A stretch of 47,199 nt of DNA from Phycisphaerales bacterium. GTDB lineage: Bacteria; Planctomycetota; Phycisphaerae; Phycisphaerales; SM1A02. The position numbers and the translations under genes were made by a program. Below the pieces are notes generated by a model. That model was not told the origin of the DNA and searched no databases. It saw nothing but the letters and a program-made list of their open reading frames with translations. Shown here one piece after another: positions 44,735-47,199 of this stretch. Each line of letters begins with the position of its first letter. Position 1 is the stretch's first letter. The stretch spans positions 1 to 47,199 of the forward strand of contig CP070772.1 in assembly GCA_020345805.1 (NCBI GenBank). The letters are read 5' to 3'.

Positions 44735-46138
44735 ATGGTGTTCAGGAGACTTCCGGGGAGGGGTAGGCTTCCGGGGGCGGGAGGGTTTCGATTCAGCGCG
44801 GTGATCTTCGCCTTGGCGATGCTGGCTTCAGCCGGCACCGCGGGGGCGGCCAAGACGGTCTATGTGGACGGCAAGAACGGCAACAACGCCTGGGACGGCC
44901 TCTGCGAGACCTGGGACGGCGGCTCCTGCGGGCCCAAGAAGACCATTCAGGCCGGCATCAATGCCGCCGTCAATGGTGATCAGGTACTCGTCGCCAACGC
45001 CGTTTACGCCGGGGAAGGCAACACTGACCTCAACTTCTTCGGCAGGGCAATCACCCTGAAAAGCATTAACGGACCCGACTACTGCATCATCGATGGCACC
45101 GACGGCGAGGACCCCGCCTTCCGCTTCGAGTACGGAGAGGAGGCGGACACCGTCCTGGACGGCTTCACCATCACCAACTTCCGCCCCTGCTGAGGGGCCA
45201 GCACCATCAACTGCTGGTCCAGCAGTCCCACCATCCAGAACTGCGTCCTTCTTACCAACATCCTCGGCAGCATCGACTGCTTCAGCGCCAGCCCCATCAT
45301 CAAAGATTGCGTCTTTGACTCCGACGACATGTACGCCATCTCCGTCTGGGGCGAGGCCGCCGCCCCCTTCATCGCCTCCTGCACATTCATCGGCAATGAC
45401 TGGTTCGCCGTCGACTGTTACGGCGGTAACCCCACAATCATCGGCTGCGTGATGGTCGACAACGGCGGCATCTACGGAGGCGGGGGCATCAGCATTCAGA
45501 GCGGCAGCGCCACCATCACCAACTGCACCATCGTCGAGAACTTCGCCGACACCAGCGGCGGCGGAATCATCTCCGTCGGCTCCGAGGTCCGCGTGGCCAA
45601 CTGCATCGTCCGCAACAACACGCCGGCAGAGATCTCCGACGACGGGGCGATCGTGACCTACAGCAACGTGATGGGCGGCAACGACGGAGTGGGCAACATA
45701 GATGCCGATCCCGTCTTCGCCGACCCGCACGGCCGCGACTTTCGTCTTATGCCCGGCTCGCCGTGCATCGACGCCGGCTTCAACAACACGCTGCCCCGCG
45801 ATCGTAATGACCTCGACGGTGACGGTCTCGCCTGCGAGCGCTTTCCCGTTGATCTCGACGGCAATCCGCGTTTTGCCGATGACGCGGCGACCGCCGACAC
45901 CGGCTGCGGCCTGCCCGTGGTCGTGGACATGGGGGCTTATGAATGTGCCGGCGCAACCTCGGATGTAATCTACGCCGATGTCGATGGCAGCGGCGCGGTG
46001 GACATCCTCGACCTCTTCGCGGTGCTGGACAACTGGGGCCCCTGCGAAGGCTGCTGCATCGGCGATGTGCACCTGGATGGCGTGGTGAGAATCGACGATG
46101 TCTTCGCCGTGCTCTCCGCCTGGGGACCGTGCCCCTGA
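44735..46138 (+). CDS. secreted beta-helix/dockerin protein with in-frame UGA (putative selenoprotein), gene C
   Basis: 467 residues with the TGA at 45191-45193 (codon 153) read through. Signal peptide of about 39 residues (basic N-terminus, then FALAMLASAGTAGA), giving KTVYVDGKNGNNAWDGLCET as in twins A and B. At the UGA: GFTITNFRPC-U-GASTINCWSS. The rest follows the twins: beta-helix rungs, CIDAGF...VDMGAYEC, and a dockerin (VDGSGAVDILDLFAVL, HLDGVVRIDDVFAVL). It is clearly more diverged than A from B and lies 24 kb away, yet keeps Cys-UGA-Gly and the hairpin. The homologous sequence continues for 45 codons after the UGA before any ATG, so reinitiation cannot account for it. Confidence 0.85.
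45191..45226 (+). promoter_or_regulatory. UGA plus bacterial SECIS-like hairpin, gene C
   Basis: TGA 45191-45193, 16-nt spacer, stem ACTGCTG (45210-45216), loop GTC, stem CAGCAGT (45220-45226). The spacer and the codons around it have changed (for example Asp to Asn just before the stem, Ala to Pro just after it), yet all 14 stem bases are those of genes A and B. Confidence 0.75.
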
Positions 46139-46679
46139 CCGGTTCAGTAATCTGGCGATCGCGCTCCAACGGTCCCGCCCATACGGCGGGGCCGTTGTCA
46201 CTTGCCTTGGCCTCTCCTGCCTGATTGCGATTCTGAGCGGCTCAGACCCACTTGATGCAGGTCGGGAAATACAGGGAGCGGAAACGACCCAGAGGCCGGA
46301 TCCGATCAGCCTCGGCGCAGAGCCTCGTATCAACCGGCCTTTTCCGGCGCCAGTAACGCGCTGAGCGAGGATATCTCAGACTTGGAGATTCTGAGTGGTG
46401 CTCCGGAGAACGGTGGAGCCTCCCCCGAGTCTCTGGAGCTATCGAGTCGCCCCAGTCGCGCTCGACGCAGATCTCGTCCACAAGCGAGCAGATTGGGCTT
46501 TGATGCCGCGAGACGGGCGTTATGCTGGAGCGAAACCGCCCGGCGATGGAGTCGAGCGGAGGTAATATGGGAAAGGCCGGCTGGTAGAGAGAGCGGCGGT
46601 CGTATTCATCTGTTCGCGTCGATCGTGGTAGGATGGCCGTCGGACGACCGTTCCGGGCAGATCCAGGGGCGTTACTGCA
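46139..46679. other. intergenic region between gene C and the second sigma factor
   Basis: About 540 bp, no supported gene. It contains the terminator at 46168-46196 and should contain the sigma factor promoter. The long minus-strand frames here are shadows. Confidence 0.4.
46168..46196 (+). terminator. probable terminator of gene C
   Basis: A 12-bp stem AACGGTCCCGCC / GGCGGGGCCGTT (one T-G wobble) with a 5-nt loop, 29 bp after the stop. The following GTCACTTG is a poor T tract. Confidence 0.65.
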
Positions 46680-47199
46680 ATGTCCGAGGAACCGCCGCAG
46701 CACGAAGTCACACGCCTCCTGCAGGCCGCCGACGATCCCGGTTCGGCCAATGCGGGACAACTTCTGACCCTCGTATACGATCAACTGCGGAAAATCGCGC
46801 AGCAGCGCATGAGCGAAGAGCGGGCCGGACACACGCTGCAGGCGACCGCTCTGGTTCATGAGGCCTACGCCCGGCTGGTCGCCAACGCCGAACTCGCCTG
46901 GGACAGCCGCGGCCATTTCTTCACCGCCGCCGCCGAAGCGATGCGGCGGATTCTCATCGAGCACGCCCGCGCCCGGGCACGCGAGAAACGTGGTGGACCC
47001 GATCAGCGCCGCCTCACACTGGATATTGGTGAGGTTGCCGATCTGGCCCAAGAGGAAAAAACCGAGCAGATCATTGCGCTCGATGAAGCTCTGCGTCGCC
47101 TGGAGAGTCAGAGGCCACGCGTTGCCCGCGTGGTTCACCTGCGGTTCTACGCCGGCTTGAGTGTGGACGAGACAGCCCGCACGGTGGACTTGTACCGGC
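46680..47199 (+). CDS. ECF-type RNA polymerase sigma factor, 3' end outside window
   Basis: The frame from ATG 46680 is open to the last base (173 codons). It matches the sigma factor at 39530: QATALVHEAYARLVAN, GHFFTAAAEAMRRILIEHAR, and region 4 starting LESQRPRVARVVHLRFYAGL, then SVDETARTVDLYR at the edge. Only the recognition helix end is missing. AGGGGC lies about 9 nt before the ATG. By analogy with 39530-43062, a kinase gene may follow outside the window. Confidence 0.9.
   Translation, partial: MSEEPPQHEVTRLLQAADDPGSANAGQLLTLVYDQLRKIAQQRMSEERAGHTLQATALVHEAYARLVANAELAWDSRGHFFTAAAEAMRRILIEHARARAREKRGGPDQRRLTLDIGEVADLAQEEKTEQIIALDEALRRLESQRPRVARVVHLRFYAGLSVDETARTVDLYR

Noticed and set aside
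44828-46333. 501-codon minus-strand frame across gene C
   Set aside because: Shadow frame rich in Val, Asp and Ala without a domain. The plus strand has a signal peptide, paralogues and a dockerin. Its openness should not be used to call gene C broken.

Overview
The window looks like a chromosome segment of a high-GC member of the Planctomycetota, most likely near the Phycisphaerae. I infer this from gene content, not from a marker gene. The signs are many secreted proteins ending in a dockerin of the form CPxDxNxDGxVDIDDxFxVLxxWG, three small secreted proteins ending in a P(A/T)PGALALLGLAGL-plus-arginine sorting tail, ECF sigma factors of the planctomycete-expanded type, and a sigma/Ser-Thr-kinase-TPR pair. 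No rRNA, tRNA, CRISPR array or insertion sequence was recognised.

Layout. 1-2169 (-): 5'-complete FG-GAP/VCBS repeat protein whose dockerin starts exactly at the window edge. 2728-3345 (-): lexA. 4190-5386 (+): class V aminotransferase. 5939-8711: three short PEP-CTERM-like proteins, two of them tandem paralogues of 199 residues. 9308-11247 (-): HEAT-like protein and TPR/SPOR lipoprotein. 11393-12868 (+): AMP-forming acyl ligase. 12917-15305 (+): two zinc-ribbon membrane proteins and a DUF2752 protein. 15452-23670 (+): four dockerin proteins (NosD/kelch, two beta-helix twins, a BNR-type propeller lipoprotein). 23807-35592 (-): five secreted modular proteins (CHRD/sugar dehydrogenase, three large cohesin-like proteins with a shared C-terminal module, one small cohesin-like plus dockerin protein). 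36213-38032 (-): Nudix-RsbRD fusion overlapping a methyltransferase. 38418-38888 (+): FHA protein. 39095-39280 (-): possible small basic protein. 39530-43062 (+): ECF sigma plus kinase. 43833-44552 (+): unknown membrane protein. 44735-46138 (+): third beta-helix/dockerin protein. 46680-end (+): second ECF sigma factor, cut by the window.

Main discovery. Three paralogous beta-helix/dockerin genes (18261-19589, 19787-21115, 44735-46138) each carry one in-frame TGA at the same homologous position, directly after a Cys codon. The reading frame and the homology continue without a break through it to the dockerin. In all three, exactly 16 nt after the TGA, there is a perfect 7-bp stem (ACTGCTG/CAGCAGT) closed by a 3-nt loop GTN. 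The only base that differs within the 17-nt hairpin is the third loop base. UGA position, spacing and a G in the apical loop fit the known bacterial SECIS layout, so the simplest reading is a family of secreted selenoproteins with a Cys-Sec pair inside a beta-helix. I know of no description of this family as selenoproteins. Annotated conventionally, each gene would be broken into two false ORFs.

How the genes may work together. Most of the window encodes an extracellular protein set: dockerin-bearing proteins next to proteins with cohesin-like domains, which suggests cohesin-dockerin style assembly at the cell surface. Sigma/kinase, FHA and Nudix-RsbRD genes are candidate signalling components. 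LexA stands for the SOS response.
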